Assembly (NCBI RefSeq): GCF_000332495.1
Contig: NZ_AOGW02000015.1
Location: 2,501-66,500 of the forward strand
From: Leptospira terpstrae serovar Hualin str. LT 11-33 = ATCC 700639
Lineage (GTDB): Bacteria; Spirochaetota; Leptospiria; Leptospirales; Leptospiraceae
Direction of reading: 5' to 3'
DNA: 64,000 nt
Each line of letters starts with the position of its first letter. The first letter of the stretch is position 1. A model generated the notes under the pieces. That model saw only the letters and a list, made by a program, of their open reading frames with translations, searched no databases and was not told the origin of the DNA. The position numbers and the translations under genes were made by a program. Below, one piece after another: positions 39,230-48,922 of this stretch.

Positions 39230-40186
39230 ATGAAATCTTTCTTTCACTTTATAAAAAACATTTCTTTTTTATCTATTTTCATAGCACCAACTCTTTACGC
39301 ACAACAAGCTTGGGCACCTTATGAAAGACAACTTTGGGTTCGACCCGTTTTTATTCATTCGGAATACGATAGTGCGTTTTTAGCTGGCCAAAAAGCAAAG
39401 TATGACGATAACGTTCGTTTGTCTGTAGCAAACTTAGCATTGGAATACGGGATCACCGATAGACTTACGGCGGATTTAACTATTGGATTTGGAAAGTTAG
39501 GTCGTCACAGAATATTCAATCGATATTTAGGTTTACAACAAACGCCAGATGTTCCAGATAAATACGGATTTATGGACACAAGGTTTGGACTGCGTTATAA
39601 AATTTTAGATGAGTTCGATTCTAAATACCGCTGGATGCCAACTATTTCTCTTCGTGTGGGAGGAATCAAACGAGGAGATTATGATCGCAACCCACAATCA
39701 TTAGGTGATGGTGCTAGTGGCGGTGAGGTCAATCTTTACTTAGCAAAAGATTTTGGAGTTTGGGGTCTTGGTTCCTTAGGTGAATTCTCTTATAGAAAAA
39801 GAGAAAATCCAGTTCCAGATGACATTTTATATTACTCTGCGATTTACAAACGATTCTTTGAATCACTATTCATAACAGTTGGTCTTCGTGGACAAGTAGG
39901 TCAAGGTGGTTATGCTTATGCTGATCCAAGGCAACAACCACCATTAAATATGGTTCGTTACCCTCAACCGTCAGTGTATGGTATCAACCCTTATGATTAT
40001 TATGTACAAAACGAACGCCCTGCTTGGGGTAGAAAGGAAAGTTTCCATAATGCTGAAGTAGGATTAAGTTATTCAGATAGTTTCGGAAACTTTTATACAC
40101 TTTTTTACTCAGAAACGATCGCTGGATACAATACCGCAAGGTTAAAAACCGTGGGATTTGCCGTAACTCTCCCATACAATCTTTGA
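39230..40186 (+). CDS. putative outer-membrane beta-barrel channel
   Basis: 318 residues with a signal peptide (ISFLSIFIAPTLYAQQ). Many amphipathic strands rich in Tyr, Arg and Gly follow: LALEYGITDRLTADLTIGFG, FGLRYKILDEF, SLRVGGIKRGDY, and a final strand ending VGFAVTLPYNL. The pattern and the length indicate a 12- to 14-strand barrel. It starts 3 bases after the small exported gene and is followed by the second lipoprotein by 9 bases. It may let the lipoproteins or their substrate cross the outer membrane; inference. Confidence 0.75.
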   Translation: MKSFFHFIKNISFLSIFIAPTLYAQQAWAPYERQLWVRPVFIHSEYDSAFLAGQKAKYDDNVRLSVANLALEYGITDRLTADLTIGFGKLGRHRIFNRYLGLQQTPDVPDKYGFMDTRFGLRYKILDEFDSKYRWMPTISLRVGGIKRGDYDRNPQSLGDGASGGEVNLYLAKDFGVWGLGSLGEFSYRKRENPVPDDILYYSAIYKRFFESLFITVGLRGQVGQGGYAYADPRQQPPLNMVRYPQPSVYGINPYDYYVQNERPAWGRKESFHNAEVGLSYSDSFGNFYTLFYSETIAGYNTARLKTVGFAVTLPYNL

Positions 40187-40195
40187 GGTCTAACC

Positions 40196-41644
40196 ATGAA
40201 AATTAATTACTTAACAATACTAAGCCTTTTATTCCTTCAGATTCTTGGTTGTAAAGGCCAACCGGAATATCTGTTTCTTCCACAAAGTATGAAACTAGAT
40301 CTAACTCCATTTTTATTCCGCGTTTACTCTCCCTCAGAATTGGCCACCTTATCTAATTCTGATTTTAACGCAAATGAAAGTGGATTAATTACATCTACAA
40401 AGTTTTCACGTTACCTTTCGAACTGGAGCAACAATCGTCCTTCTGGTGTCGTTGGAAATTTGGTTTTGTTTCAAATTCAAACTTCTGGATCTAGTAGCGG
40501 ACGTTATGTGTTTTTTGACGGGAAACAAACATTTGCTTACCCAATTGCCAATTTACCGGATTTGTTAACAGATACAAGAGATGATGGCGTGTTATCCATT
40601 GATGGAGTAGTTCCTAAAGGAAAAAAGATTTCGGATTTTTTTGCGATCTACGGAATTGATCCAGCGATTGATTATATTGTATTTGCACAGGATACTTCTT
40701 CACTCGCAAATCTATCTTCAGCAACATTTGCTTATTACTCTTTATTGTATTGGGGATTTCCAAAAGAAAGACTGGCTATTCTAAATGGCTCTATTGCCGA
40801 TTTGACAGCTGCCAGTAGTCTTTTTACGACTCCATCCTACACCTATACAAACAGTAATCGTGCAGGAAGTATTAAAAATCTTTACCGAGACCATACAGTT
40901 TTGCAACTCACAATCGGAGATTTGATACATGCAATAAAAAATGGGACTACGAATTTAGAAGAAGTAGATCCAATCCCTACGGAAGGATTTTTCATCATAG
41001 ATGGTAGACCGAATGCATCTTATACAGGGACTGTAAACTCCACTGCTTCTGGATCTAAGTATGCCAACTGTACAAGCAAAACAAATTCTACCTTTGTATC
41101 AAATACTTGTGTTGTCACTTACGAAGGCAGGATTAAGTCTGCGACAAATTTAGTCCCAACAGATCTTTATGATGGAACCACGTTTCAATTTAAATCCTTT
41201 AGTCAGTTGCAAACATATTTGAATAACACAGGATACCCCACTAACAAACAAATCTATGTTTATGGTGAGGATGCAACGAAAGGTTCTCTCGTTTGGTTTG
41301 TGTTACACCAAATTCTAGGGAAACCAACTCGGCTATATGAGGGTGGTTGGAAACAATTTGGTGCGCTTGGACTTCGTTCCCCTTCGTCTGGATCAAGTCC
41401 CAGTGCAATCACACAACCTGCTTCCTATTGGAGAACAGACATTGTAACCCTTTCTGAAAGTAATACTTCAAATGCGGATGCGAATGTTCCCAATTATCTG
41501 TTAGATATTTCGAGACAGTTTTCTAAAACAGCAAATAAACTAAGAACCGAAGACAAAGGATTCTTAAGAGGGACTTCCTCTTCTGCAGGTTCTGGTGGCG
41601 GAGGATCTCCTACTGGTGGCGGAGGAAATGCTTGCGGAGGATAA
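40196..41644 (+). CDS. rhodanese-fold lipoprotein lacking the active-site Cys
   Basis: 482 residues. Lipoprotein signal ends LQILGCKG (Cys19). It shares the paralogue layout (SDFNANESGLI, YGIDPAIDYIVFA, YWGFPKERLAILNG) and the second domain (IDGRPNASYTG, YEGRIKSA, LYEGGWKQFG). At the place of the active Cys it reads VYGEDATKG, with Gly357, so it should not carry sulfane sulfur. An insert with two Cys (NCTSK, NTCVV) and a Gly-rich tail ending NACGG are unique to it. It may be a structural or binding partner of the active copy. Confidence 0.83.
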   Translation: MKINYLTILSLLFLQILGCKGQPEYLFLPQSMKLDLTPFLFRVYSPSELATLSNSDFNANESGLITSTKFSRYLSNWSNNRPSGVVGNLVLFQIQTSGSSSGRYVFFDGKQTFAYPIANLPDLLTDTRDDGVLSIDGVVPKGKKISDFFAIYGIDPAIDYIVFAQDTSSLANLSSATFAYYSLLYWGFPKERLAILNGSIADLTAASSLFTTPSYTYTNSNRAGSIKNLYRDHTVLQLTIGDLIHAIKNGTTNLEEVDPIPTEGFFIIDGRPNASYTGTVNSTASGSKYANCTSKTNSTFVSNTCVVTYEGRIKSATNLVPTDLYDGTTFQFKSFSQLQTYLNNTGYPTNKQIYVYGEDATKGSLVWFVLHQILGKPTRLYEGGWKQFGALGLRSPSSGSSPSAITQPASYWRTDIVTLSESNTSNADANVPNYLLDISRQFSKTANKLRTEDKGFLRGTSSSAGSGGGGSPTGGGGNACGG

Positions 41645-41666
41645 TCCCTTAGATAAAATCTACTGA

Positions 41667-42878
41667 ATGACAATCCAAAGATTTCAGCTTACGAACCTAT
41701 CTCTCTTAATGATAATGTTCGTAAGCTGTTCAGAAAAAAACTTTTTTGAATCTCATTGGAACCATCCCATTTCCGAGCAAGGCCTTCCTCCCTTACATTT
41801 CTCCACTCTAGAAAAAAATTTGGATCCAAAAGGATGCGGCTCATGTCATAAAGAGCAATTTCAAAATTGGAGAAAAAGTTATCATTCAAAATCTATCAGC
41901 AAAGGTTTCTTATGGCAAAAAGAAATTTTGTCTTCAAAGGAATACCAATCGTGTCTGCAATGTCATTCACCATTGGCAGAAACAAAATCAGAACTTTCTG
42001 TTGAATTCCAAACACCAGAGATTCTAAATTCAAAATTGCATAATTTTCCCGAGGGAATTTCTAATCCATCCATCCTTTGCGCTTCTTGCCACATTCGGAA
42101 TCAAATTCGATTTGGCCCGCCGCCAAAGACAAATTTAGTCAATACTGTTCCGTCGAATCAACTTCCGCATAACGGATACATTGCGAAAAAGGAATTTGAA
42201 TCTTCCGAATTTTGTAAGTCTTGTCATACAAGTAAGGAAACGGGAGTCAAACTCAATGGAAAGAGGCTTATGGAAGTCTATACGGAATGGGAAAAAAGTC
42301 CATTTGCAAAACAAGGAATCCAATGCCAAAATTGTCATATGCCCGATAGAGAACATTCATGGAAGGGAATCCATGATAAAACATTTGTGCAAAATTCTCT
42401 ACAACCTACATGGAACATTATAGAAAAAAATGGTAACTACCAAATCCAAGCGGAACTAAAATCTATCGGAATTGGCCATGAGTTTCCGACTTACATAGTT
42501 CCCAAAATTTACTTACGTTTTTATGCCATACAAAAAACTGCTCCACGGATCCTACTCGAAGAATCGGTAGTGGGAAGGTTTGTGAATACACAATTAACCG
42601 AAGAATACTTTGATACGAGAATCAAACCTCAAGGATCTCATCTTGTACGTTTTGATTATGAACCAAAAGGAAAATTGATAAAAGAATTTTTGTGGGAAAT
42701 TGAAGTAGATCCTGATGAGCAGTACATCAGGAGTTTTGAAGAACAATTAGTAGAAAAAGGAAACCTACTTTCCAAACAATCCAAAAAGTTTTTACAAGAG
42801 TCCCTTGATACAAAAAGGAAATCTCGTTATTTATTATTTACTTTGAGTTTAAAAGTGCCTGCTTCACTTCCGCAATGA
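41667..42878 (+). CDS. pentahaem cytochrome c lipoprotein
   Basis: 403 residues. Signal ends MFVSCSEK (lipobox Cys). Five CxxCH haem sites: CGSCH, CLQCH, CASCH, CKSCH, CQNCH. The C-terminal half is a haem-free beta domain. It resembles the pentahaem protein at 32421 in haem order and in the residues around the third site. As a lipoprotein next to an outer-membrane barrel, it could move electrons across the outer membrane. The last 41 bases overlap the convergent trans-sulfuration gene. Confidence 0.87.
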   Translation: MTIQRFQLTNLSLLMIMFVSCSEKNFFESHWNHPISEQGLPPLHFSTLEKNLDPKGCGSCHKEQFQNWRKSYHSKSISKGFLWQKEILSSKEYQSCLQCHSPLAETKSELSVEFQTPEILNSKLHNFPEGISNPSILCASCHIRNQIRFGPPPKTNLVNTVPSNQLPHNGYIAKKEFESSEFCKSCHTSKETGVKLNGKRLMEVYTEWEKSPFAKQGIQCQNCHMPDREHSWKGIHDKTFVQNSLQPTWNIIEKNGNYQIQAELKSIGIGHEFPTYIVPKIYLRFYAIQKTAPRILLEESVVGRFVNTQLTEEYFDTRIKPQGSHLVRFDYEPKGKLIKEFLWEIEVDPDEQYIRSFEEQLVEKGNLLSKQSKKFLQESLDTKRKSRYLLFTLSLKVPASLPQ

Positions 42879-44010
42879 TATCATCTATATGTTCCAAACC
42901 TACAGAAACTCGAATGAGTCCAGGTAAAATTCCTACTGCAAGTCTCTCTGCTTCTGATAACTTTGAATGTGTTGTTGAAGTGGGGTGAGTAACAGTAGTT
43001 CTTGTATCCCCTAAATTTGCAGTAAGAGAAAACCATTTTAATGAATCCAAAAATTTCCTAGCTCTATCCACTCCACCTTTGATGACAAAAGAAACAATTC
43101 CACCACCCAATTTCATTTGTTTTTTCGCAATCGTATAACCTGGATCATTTGGCAAAAACGGATACCGAACTAGTTCTACTTCTGGTGATTGTTCGAAAAA
43201 CTCGGCTAACTTCATTGCGTTCTCAGAATGTCTTTCCATTCGTATAGCAAGTGTTTCTAAACTTTTTGAAATAATCCAAGCATTCATCGGGGAAAGGGAT
43301 GGACCAGTATTACGAGCCATATAACGAATCGGTTGGATGAATTCTTTTTTACCTAAAATGACACCAGCAATGACCCTACCTTGGCCATCCAAATATTTGG
43401 TTGCAGAGTGAATTACAATATCTGCTCCGAAGTCAGCTGGTCTTTGGATGTAAGGAGAACAAAAACAATTGTCTACGACAAGGATCGCTTTTTTCTTTTT
43501 ACAGAGTGATGATACCCAAGCTAAGTCGACTATATCAAGGCCTGGATTGGAAGGCGTTTCAATATATACCAATTTTGTGTTTTCTTGAAAGGCATCTTCC
43601 CATAACTCTGGTTTGTTGATGTCAACATAGGTTGTAGTAACACCAAAACGAGGTAGGATGTTCGCAAAAATTTGATGTGTGGACCCAAAAATGGCGCGAG
43701 CCGATACGATATGATCACCTGATTTGATAAGTCCAAACACAGAAGTAAACACTGCAGACATTCCTGATGCCGTTGCAATTCCATCTTCTGTATGTTCCAA
43801 AGAACAAAGTTTATCGATTAGTTCTGTTGTATTGGGATTCGAAAATCTAGTGTATTGGTTTCCGGTAACTTCTTCCGCAAAGAGAGCCCTTGCATGTTCC
43901 GCGTCATCAAAAACAAAACTTGAAGTTAAAAATAGAGGGGTGGAATGTTCTTTTTCCCCAGTGCGTTTGGTTTGGATGCGGATGGCGTCAGTTTCAAAGT
44001 GTTCAAACAT
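42838..44010 (-). CDS. metZ: trans-sulfuration PLP enzyme, O-succinylhomoserine sulfhydrylase/cystathionine gamma-synthase-like
   Basis: 390 residues from the ATG at 44010 (GGTAGAAG upstream); an in-frame TTG 12 bases earlier is less likely. Family motifs: YTRFSNPNTTEL, ATASGMSAV, YIETPSNPGLDIVDL, VDNCFCSPYIQRP, the PLP Lys in HSATKYLDGQGRV, and NLGDTRTTVTHP. The sulfhydrylase (MetZ) reading is favoured; gamma-synthase is the alternative. Cytoplasmic methionine synthesis. It follows the ABC exporter genes by 97 bases, with a hairpin in its leader. Confidence 0.85.
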   Translation of the reverse strand: MFEHFETDAIRIQTKRTGEKEHSTPLFLTSSFVFDDAEHARALFAEEVTGNQYTRFSNPNTTELIDKLCSLEHTEDGIATASGMSAVFTSVFGLIKSGDHIVSARAIFGSTHQIFANILPRFGVTTTYVDINKPELWEDAFQENTKLVYIETPSNPGLDIVDLAWVSSLCKKKKAILVVDNCFCSPYIQRPADFGADIVIHSATKYLDGQGRVIAGVILGKKEFIQPIRYMARNTGPSLSPMNAWIISKSLETLAIRMERHSENAMKLAEFFEQSPEVELVRYPFLPNDPGYTIAKKQMKLGGGIVSFVIKGGVDRARKFLDSLKWFSLTANLGDTRTTVTHPTSTTHSKLSEAERLAVGILPGLIRVSVGLEHIDDIIAEVKQALLNSK

Positions 44011-44028
44011 ATCTTCTACCAAGGTTGG

Positions 44029-44050
44029 TGATGAACGTTCGAATTCATCA
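44029..44050 (-). promoter_or_regulatory. hairpin in the metZ leader
   Basis: TGATGAA (44044-44050 on the minus strand) pairs with TTCATCA (44029-44035), 8 pairs with one G-T and a 6-base loop. It lies 19 bases before the start codon. On the plus strand it is followed by eight T, so it could also act as a terminator of plus-strand (antisense) transcripts. Confidence 0.35.
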
Positions 44051-44106
44051 TTTTTTTTGGAAAATATCTGCTATAGAATCGAATTTAAACTAATATAACA
44101 GAATTT

Positions 44107-44775
44107 TTAAGAAATTTCTGCGATTTTACCGTCAATCATGTGGACCCTTCGACTCGCAAGACCCGCATAATCAGGGTCATGCGTAACAAAAAGGATGGTA
44201 GTCCCATCCACTTGATTGATTCGTTTGAATATCTCCATCACCTTATCACCGTTTGCTGTATCTAAGTTACCGGTCGGTTCATCAGCAAAAAGAAACTTTG
44301 GTTTTTGAACAAGTGCCCTTGCAATGGCAACCCTTTGCCCTTCTCCACCAGACATTTGGTTTGGATACTTATCCTTACAATGTAAGACAGAAAAACTTTC
44401 CATAAGATGAAGAGCATATTCTTCCATCGCCTTATGAGAACCGGTTTTTCTAGCTGGCATAGTAATATTCTCAAGTCCAGTAAGTTCAGGAAGTAAGTAA
44501 TGGAACTGAAAGACAAAACCAATCGATAAATTTCTTAACCGATGAATCTCTGCACTGCCCATTCCTATAAGAGAACTTCCACCCAGTTTGACTTCACCAC
44601 TGGTTGGATTGTCAAGCCCACTCACTATGTATAACAAAGTCGATTTTCCTGATCCAGATTTTCCTGTAAGAGCCACAAAATCCCCAACCTCAATCTCCAA
44701 AGATACATCTTTTAACACAACTTGGGGAGGTTCGCCAAATGACTTAAAAATATTTTTGGCCTCAATACCAATCAT
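44107..44775 (-). CDS. ABC transporter ATP-binding protein, LolD/MacB type
   Basis: 222 residues. Walker A TGKSGSGKSTLL, Q-loop near FVFQFHYLLPELT, signature MSGGEGQRVAIARAL, Walker [13 protein letters not shown], and H-loop FVTHDPDYA. This is the LolD/FtsE/MacB ATPase group. Together with the permease directly upstream and the HlyD-like adaptor it makes a MacAB-like exporter. Its start follows the permease stop with no gap. Confidence 0.9.
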   Translation of the reverse strand: MIGIEAKNIFKSFGEPPQVVLKDVSLEIEVGDFVALTGKSGSGKSTLLYIVSGLDNPTSGEVKLGGSSLIGMGSAEIHRLRNLSIGFVFQFHYLLPELTGLENITMPARKTGSHKAMEEYALHLMESFSVLHCKDKYPNQMSGGEGQRVAIARALVQKPKFLFADEPTGNLDTANGDKVMEIFKRINQVDGTTILFVTHDPDYAGLASRRVHMIDGKIAEIS

Positions 44776-46029
44776 TTATGTTGCTCCTCGAATGATATCA
44801 ACTGGTGAAAGTCGACTTGCCATTCGCGCAGGGATATAACTTGCAATAGACGCACTGAGTACTGCAATAGAAAAACCTTTAACATAGATCATTATATCCC
44901 AAGATATCATCATGGTTTTCATTAATGCTTTTGAATTTTGTTTTGGATCACCGATGGGTATACCATCGATATAATAACAACCGAGAAGTCCTACAAAAAT
45001 ACCAATTACTGCACCGAGTGTTCCTAAAAACAAACCTTGAAATATAAATAATTGAATTGTATCCTTTTCATCAAAACCAATGGAACGAAGAATAGCTACT
45101 TCCTTTTTCTTTTGGTTCACCACCATATTCAAGATATTATAGATTCCGAAGGCTACTACAAGTATAATCGTAAATGTTGTTGAGTTACGAACGATATCTT
45201 GTGTTCTAAAAACCTGCAGAATACTTGCATTCACTTCGTCCCAGCTTTCTACCTTATCTTTGCTAAAGTAACGCCAATCTTCTGCTATTTGTGCTGCTGC
45301 ACGAATGTCCTTAATTTTTACAATGATTTGGGAGATTTCCCCACTTGATTTTGTGATACTTTGTACTGTTGATAAGGAAGAGTAAACAGTCACTTCATCA
45401 ACTAATCGGTTGCCCGTACTCAGAATACCAACAACCTTGAGTGGGATTAAATCAGTTCCCGGAATGTATACTGAGATGGTATCTCCAATTTTTGCACCTA
45501 GTTTACCCAATACCCCTTCTCCCATTATGGCAAGGGAAGTTCCTCTCGACAAATCCGATAATTTTCCCTCCACGATATAATCACTTAAATTAGTAACCTT
45601 TGGTTGGATATTGGGATCAACACCGACAAACCTGGCTGGTGCCGTTGCTTTTCCATTAACAAAAATAACTTCTTTAGTGAGTTGAGGGGCAAAGGAAATA
45701 ACTCTATGATCGTTGGATAATTTTTCCATCCACCCAAGAACATTCGTTAATCGAGAATTGTCCGTCCTTCCGGAAGGTGGAGAAAGCCAACGGACAGTTT
45801 TTCCTTGAAAAAAAACATCTTCAAAAGTACGTTCTGTAACTAATTCGTCTTTGGGAGAAATTTTGATTTGTCCATCTGAATTCACAAGTTGGTCTGTGAT
45901 CACTGCTTGAAACCCAAGCATAATCCCCGAAAATACAATATATCCTGCAGTTCCAAGTATAATCCCAATGAGTGTGAGAATGGATTGTTGAGGCCTAGAA
46001 AGGATTTGTCTTAAGGCAAGAAACAACAT
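44776..46029 (-). CDS. ABC transporter permease, MacB/FtsX type
   Basis: 417 residues. Four membrane helices: one near the N-terminus (LTLIGIILGTAGYIVFSG), then a large periplasmic domain (about 40-290), then three (TFTIILVVAFGIYNILNMVV onward). FtsX-fold motif VAILRSIGFDEKDTIQLF and the C-terminal IPARMASRLSPVDIIRG are typical. It drives export of a lipid, peptide or lipoprotein with the ATPase downstream. It starts one base after the adaptor stop. Confidence 0.88.
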   Translation of the reverse strand: MLFLALRQILSRPQQSILTLIGIILGTAGYIVFSGIMLGFQAVITDQLVNSDGQIKISPKDELVTERTFEDVFFQGKTVRWLSPPSGRTDNSRLTNVLGWMEKLSNDHRVISFAPQLTKEVIFVNGKATAPARFVGVDPNIQPKVTNLSDYIVEGKLSDLSRGTSLAIMGEGVLGKLGAKIGDTISVYIPGTDLIPLKVVGILSTGNRLVDEVTVYSSLSTVQSITKSSGEISQIIVKIKDIRAAAQIAEDWRYFSKDKVESWDEVNASILQVFRTQDIVRNSTTFTIILVVAFGIYNILNMVVNQKKKEVAILRSIGFDEKDTIQLFIFQGLFLGTLGAVIGIFVGLLGCYYIDGIPIGDPKQNSKALMKTMMISWDIMIYVKGFSIAVLSASIASYIPARMASRLSPVDIIRGAT

Positions 46030-46030
46030 A

Positions 46031-46801
46031 TTAGTTTTTAACCAATACTTCGTCGCCTTCTATCAAATCTCCCTGGAGAAGTTCCCCATATTCCGAGTTG
46101 ATGGCGCCAATGCGAATTTCAATTTTATCACGTTTCCCATTGCGAAACCGAGTAATTTTTCCGCGATCAACGGCAACTAACGGAACCAATATTGCATTTT
46201 CTTTAGAGGATACTTCTATGGCAACATCGGTTGTCATATCTGGTAAAATTCCTTGTGGTAGTTCTTGTGGTTCTATTCGAACTAAAAACTGACCATTTGA
46301 TGGATAAATCCTTTCCACCTTTCCCTTATAAACATTTCCGCGAATGGATTCAAAACTAAGTTGGACAGCTTGTCCAGGTTTGACACGTAATGCAGATTCT
46401 TGATCGAGAGAAACAGATATATAAACTTCTTTTAAATTCTGAATTTCCAAAATAGGAATTCCAGGCATAGCCGTTTCGTTTTTGGCTACGTTTAACTTCG
46501 TTAAGGTTCCATTGAAAGGAGAACGAAATGTAATTCCTGAATCATTGACAAGGAGAGCTTCACCTTTGGTTACTGTTTGCCCCTCTTCCACAAAAATTTC
46601 ACGGACCGAAGCAGCAATACCAAATTTTAAGCTAAAACTATCGACTGGCCTCACAGTTCCTAAAGCATAAACAGCTTCTACTAACGAACCTCTTTCGATT
46701 CCGAGACGATTCGATTGAGAATTTCGAATGAAAAAGTAAGAAGTAACAATTAGAACGATTACAAGAACGGAACCAATGATATACAGTTTTTTACGATCCA
46801 T
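46031..46801 (-). CDS. periplasmic adaptor, HlyD/MacA family
   Basis: 256 residues. N-terminal anchor (LYIIGSVLVIVLIVTSYFFI) followed by a lipoyl half (EIFVEEGQTVTKGEALLV, SPFNGTLTKLNVAKNET), a beta-barrel domain and a C-terminal region with VPLVAVDRGKITRFR. There is no long coiled-coil hairpin between the two lipoyl halves, so the adaptor is short. It serves with the MacB-like permease and ATPase. Substrate unknown. Confidence 0.86.
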   Translation of the reverse strand: MDRKKLYIIGSVLVIVLIVTSYFFIRNSQSNRLGIERGSLVEAVYALGTVRPVDSFSLKFGIAASVREIFVEEGQTVTKGEALLVNDSGITFRSPFNGTLTKLNVAKNETAMPGIPILEIQNLKEVYISVSLDQESALRVKPGQAVQLSFESIRGNVYKGKVERIYPSNGQFLVRIEPQELPQGILPDMTTDVAIEVSSKENAILVPLVAVDRGKITRFRNGKRDKIEIRIGAINSEYGELLQGDLIEGDEVLVKN

Positions 46802-46856
46802 GTTGACCTAATCATATCGAATCGATTATTTTTGGGAATTCTTTTTCTAAGGAAAA

Positions 46857-48146
46857 CTAAAGTGACAATCCGAACACAAACTCACCTTCTCTATCTTTGG
46901 CTGGTTTGTATTCTAAGCACCTAACATCTACAAATTGGCCAGTTTGTAAAGTATCAAACCGGAAAGAATCGTTTAGTCTTCCTTTCAAATAGTTGTCGGT
47001 AACAAACCTACCGTCACTTTCCAAAATGGCTTCATAAGTTTTTCCGATTACTGATTCTGCATAGTGAGTATGTAATTCAGAACTGAGTGACATCAAATCG
47101 AGCACTCTGCGTTTTTTTTCATCACCAGGAATGGGATCTCCAAAACTTTCGGCCGTTGTTCCTTTACGAACTGAATAAGGGAAAACATGAAGTTTTGCAA
47201 AACCAAGTTCCACTAATAGTTGTTTAGTTTCTTGGAACTCCAATTCTGTTTCCGAGGGAAAACCAACGATCACATCTGTTCCTAAAAACAAATTGGGAAG
47301 TTTTTCTTTCGCTAGTTCGATTCTTGTACGAAAGGCATCTGGATGGTAAGTCCTTCGCATATCTTTTAAAACCTTGCGACTTCCACTTTGAATAGGAATA
47401 TGCAAAAATTTACAAAACCGAGGATGTTTCATAAGGTCAAGTAGGCCTGATCCTACATCCGGTGGTTCAATGGAAGAGAGTCGAATTCGAGAATATTCTA
47501 AAACTTTTAAAATATCTTCCAAAAGGTTTAAAAATCCTTTTTCACCATTTTCTAATCTGTACCAACCCAAATTAACGCCAGTTAGTTGAATTTCACCAAC
47601 CCCGTTGTCTTGAAGGTATTTAACTTGGTCTAAAACATCATTGTAGTTTCTACTGACACCAAGGCCTCTTGCTGCAGGAATTTTACAATATGAACATTTT
47701 CTATTGCAACCATCTTGGATTTTTAAATAAGCACGGGTATGGCCTTCGGGAAGTACATCGGAATAAGAAAAACGATCGAGTGCTTTATGGGGATAAAATT
47801 CTTTTCCTTCCCAATCCTCTAAAATTTTATAAGGTAGTGCACTTTTTTCCGTATTTCCGAAAACACCAAAAACTCCAGGGATATTTTGCAATACTTCTTT
47901 ATCCGTTTCTGCATAACAGCCTGTTACATAAACTTTAGCACCTGGATTCGTACGAATGGCATTACGAATGATATTCCGATTTTTTACGTCCGCTTTATTG
48001 GTTACAGTACATGTGTTGACAACGATGTACTGAGCTTCTTCTTCCGCCTGAGCAAGGGAAAAACCTTTTTCTTTTAGAACGGAGTACATACCATCGGTTT
48101 CAAAAAAATTCAACCGGCAACCGAGTGTATGAAACTTTATTTTCAC
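46857..48146 (-). CDS. mtaB: tRNA t6A methylthiotransferase MtaB
   Basis: 429 residues. An N-terminal UPF0004 domain with three Cys ([22 protein letters not shown]) holds one iron-sulfur cluster. The radical SAM site [11 protein letters not shown] holds a second. A TRAM domain closes the protein. The opening [10 protein letters not shown] separates MtaB from MiaB and RimO. It adds a methylthio group to t6A37 of tRNA. The start overlaps the stop of the TPR gene (ATGA). Confidence 0.93.
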   Translation of the reverse strand: MKIKFHTLGCRLNFFETDGMYSVLKEKGFSLAQAEEEAQYIVVNTCTVTNKADVKNRNIIRNAIRTNPGAKVYVTGCYAETDKEVLQNIPGVFGVFGNTEKSALPYKILEDWEGKEFYPHKALDRFSYSDVLPEGHTRAYLKIQDGCNRKCSYCKIPAARGLGVSRNYNDVLDQVKYLQDNGVGEIQLTGVNLGWYRLENGEKGFLNLLEDILKVLEYSRIRLSSIEPPDVGSGLLDLMKHPRFCKFLHIPIQSGSRKVLKDMRRTYHPDAFRTRIELAKEKLPNLFLGTDVIVGFPSETELEFQETKQLLVELGFAKLHVFPYSVRKGTTAESFGDPIPGDEKKRRVLDLMSLSSELHTHYAESVIGKTYEAILESDGRFVTDNYLKGRLNDSFRFDTLQTGQFVDVRCLEYKPAKDREGEFVFGLSL

Positions 48147-48922
48147 AGTTCGTTCAGTGCTACAATCCGTTTAGAATTTTCTTTGATCGTATTACTTTCC
48201 CCATTTAAATCAGATGCTTTTTTGATACAATCCTTAGCTTCTGTTAAATAAGTATTTGCTTGGGATTTTTTACCCAATTTTTTATTCGATTTGTATAAGG
48301 ACTCTTGCACAAGAGCTAAATTATTCCATATTTCCGCAGAGTTTTGGTTTAAACTTGATGCCCAACGTAAACTAACATCTGCTTTGTCATAGTTCTTTAA
48401 ATTATAATAAATTTTTCCTTCTAACTCCAACATCCGAAAATCACTGGGGCTTCCAGCCTTTGCTTTTTCAATTTGGGAAAGTGCGGTTTTAGATGCCCCT
48501 TTTTCAGAAAGTGCTAAAGCATAAAAATATCTAACTTCGGGATTTTGGGGATAGAGTGGGATGGTTTTTTCAGCCAGTTCAATGGCTGGTTTCCATTTTT
48601 TATGACGAGTCAAAATGGCGAGGCTTGCTTGCAAAAGATCCTCATCATCAGGTTTTCGTTTTCTTGCTTCTAAAATATTTTTATAGGAATTTTCAAAGTC
48701 ATTCAACTTATCATAGTTAAATGCAAGCAATGCATAGAATTCATAAGACGATTTGCCATCAGTCAAAAGGCCTTTTACAAGTTCTATCGACTTGTTGTAA
48801 TTTTTTACCTTGTATTCATCAACAGCTTGAAAGTATGCGGAACCAACTTGTTCCTTTTCTTGTGCAAAAAGAGATGTTACGAGTAGACAAGTAACAGCGG
48901 CAATGTGAATAAAATGTTTCAT
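48143..48922 (-). CDS. exported TPR-repeat protein
   Basis: 259 residues with a signal peptide ([17 protein letters not shown]). About six tetratricopeptide repeats follow ([21 protein letters not shown] and others, with the [19 protein letters not shown] unit near 190). It probably acts as a periplasmic scaffold. It is joined at both ends by ATGA overlaps to the membrane protein upstream and mtaB downstream. Confidence 0.85.
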   Translation of the reverse strand: MKHFIHIAAVTCLLVTSLFAQEKEQVGSAYFQAVDEYKVKNYNKSIELVKGLLTDGKSSYEFYALLAFNYDKLNDFENSYKNILEARKRKPDDEDLLQASLAILTRHKKWKPAIELAEKTIPLYPQNPEVRYFYALALSEKGASKTALSQIEKAKAGSPSDFRMLELEGKIYYNLKNYDKADVSLRWASSLNQNSAEIWNNLALVQESLYKSNKKLGKKSQANTYLTEAKDCIKKASDLNGESNTIKENSKRIVALNEL

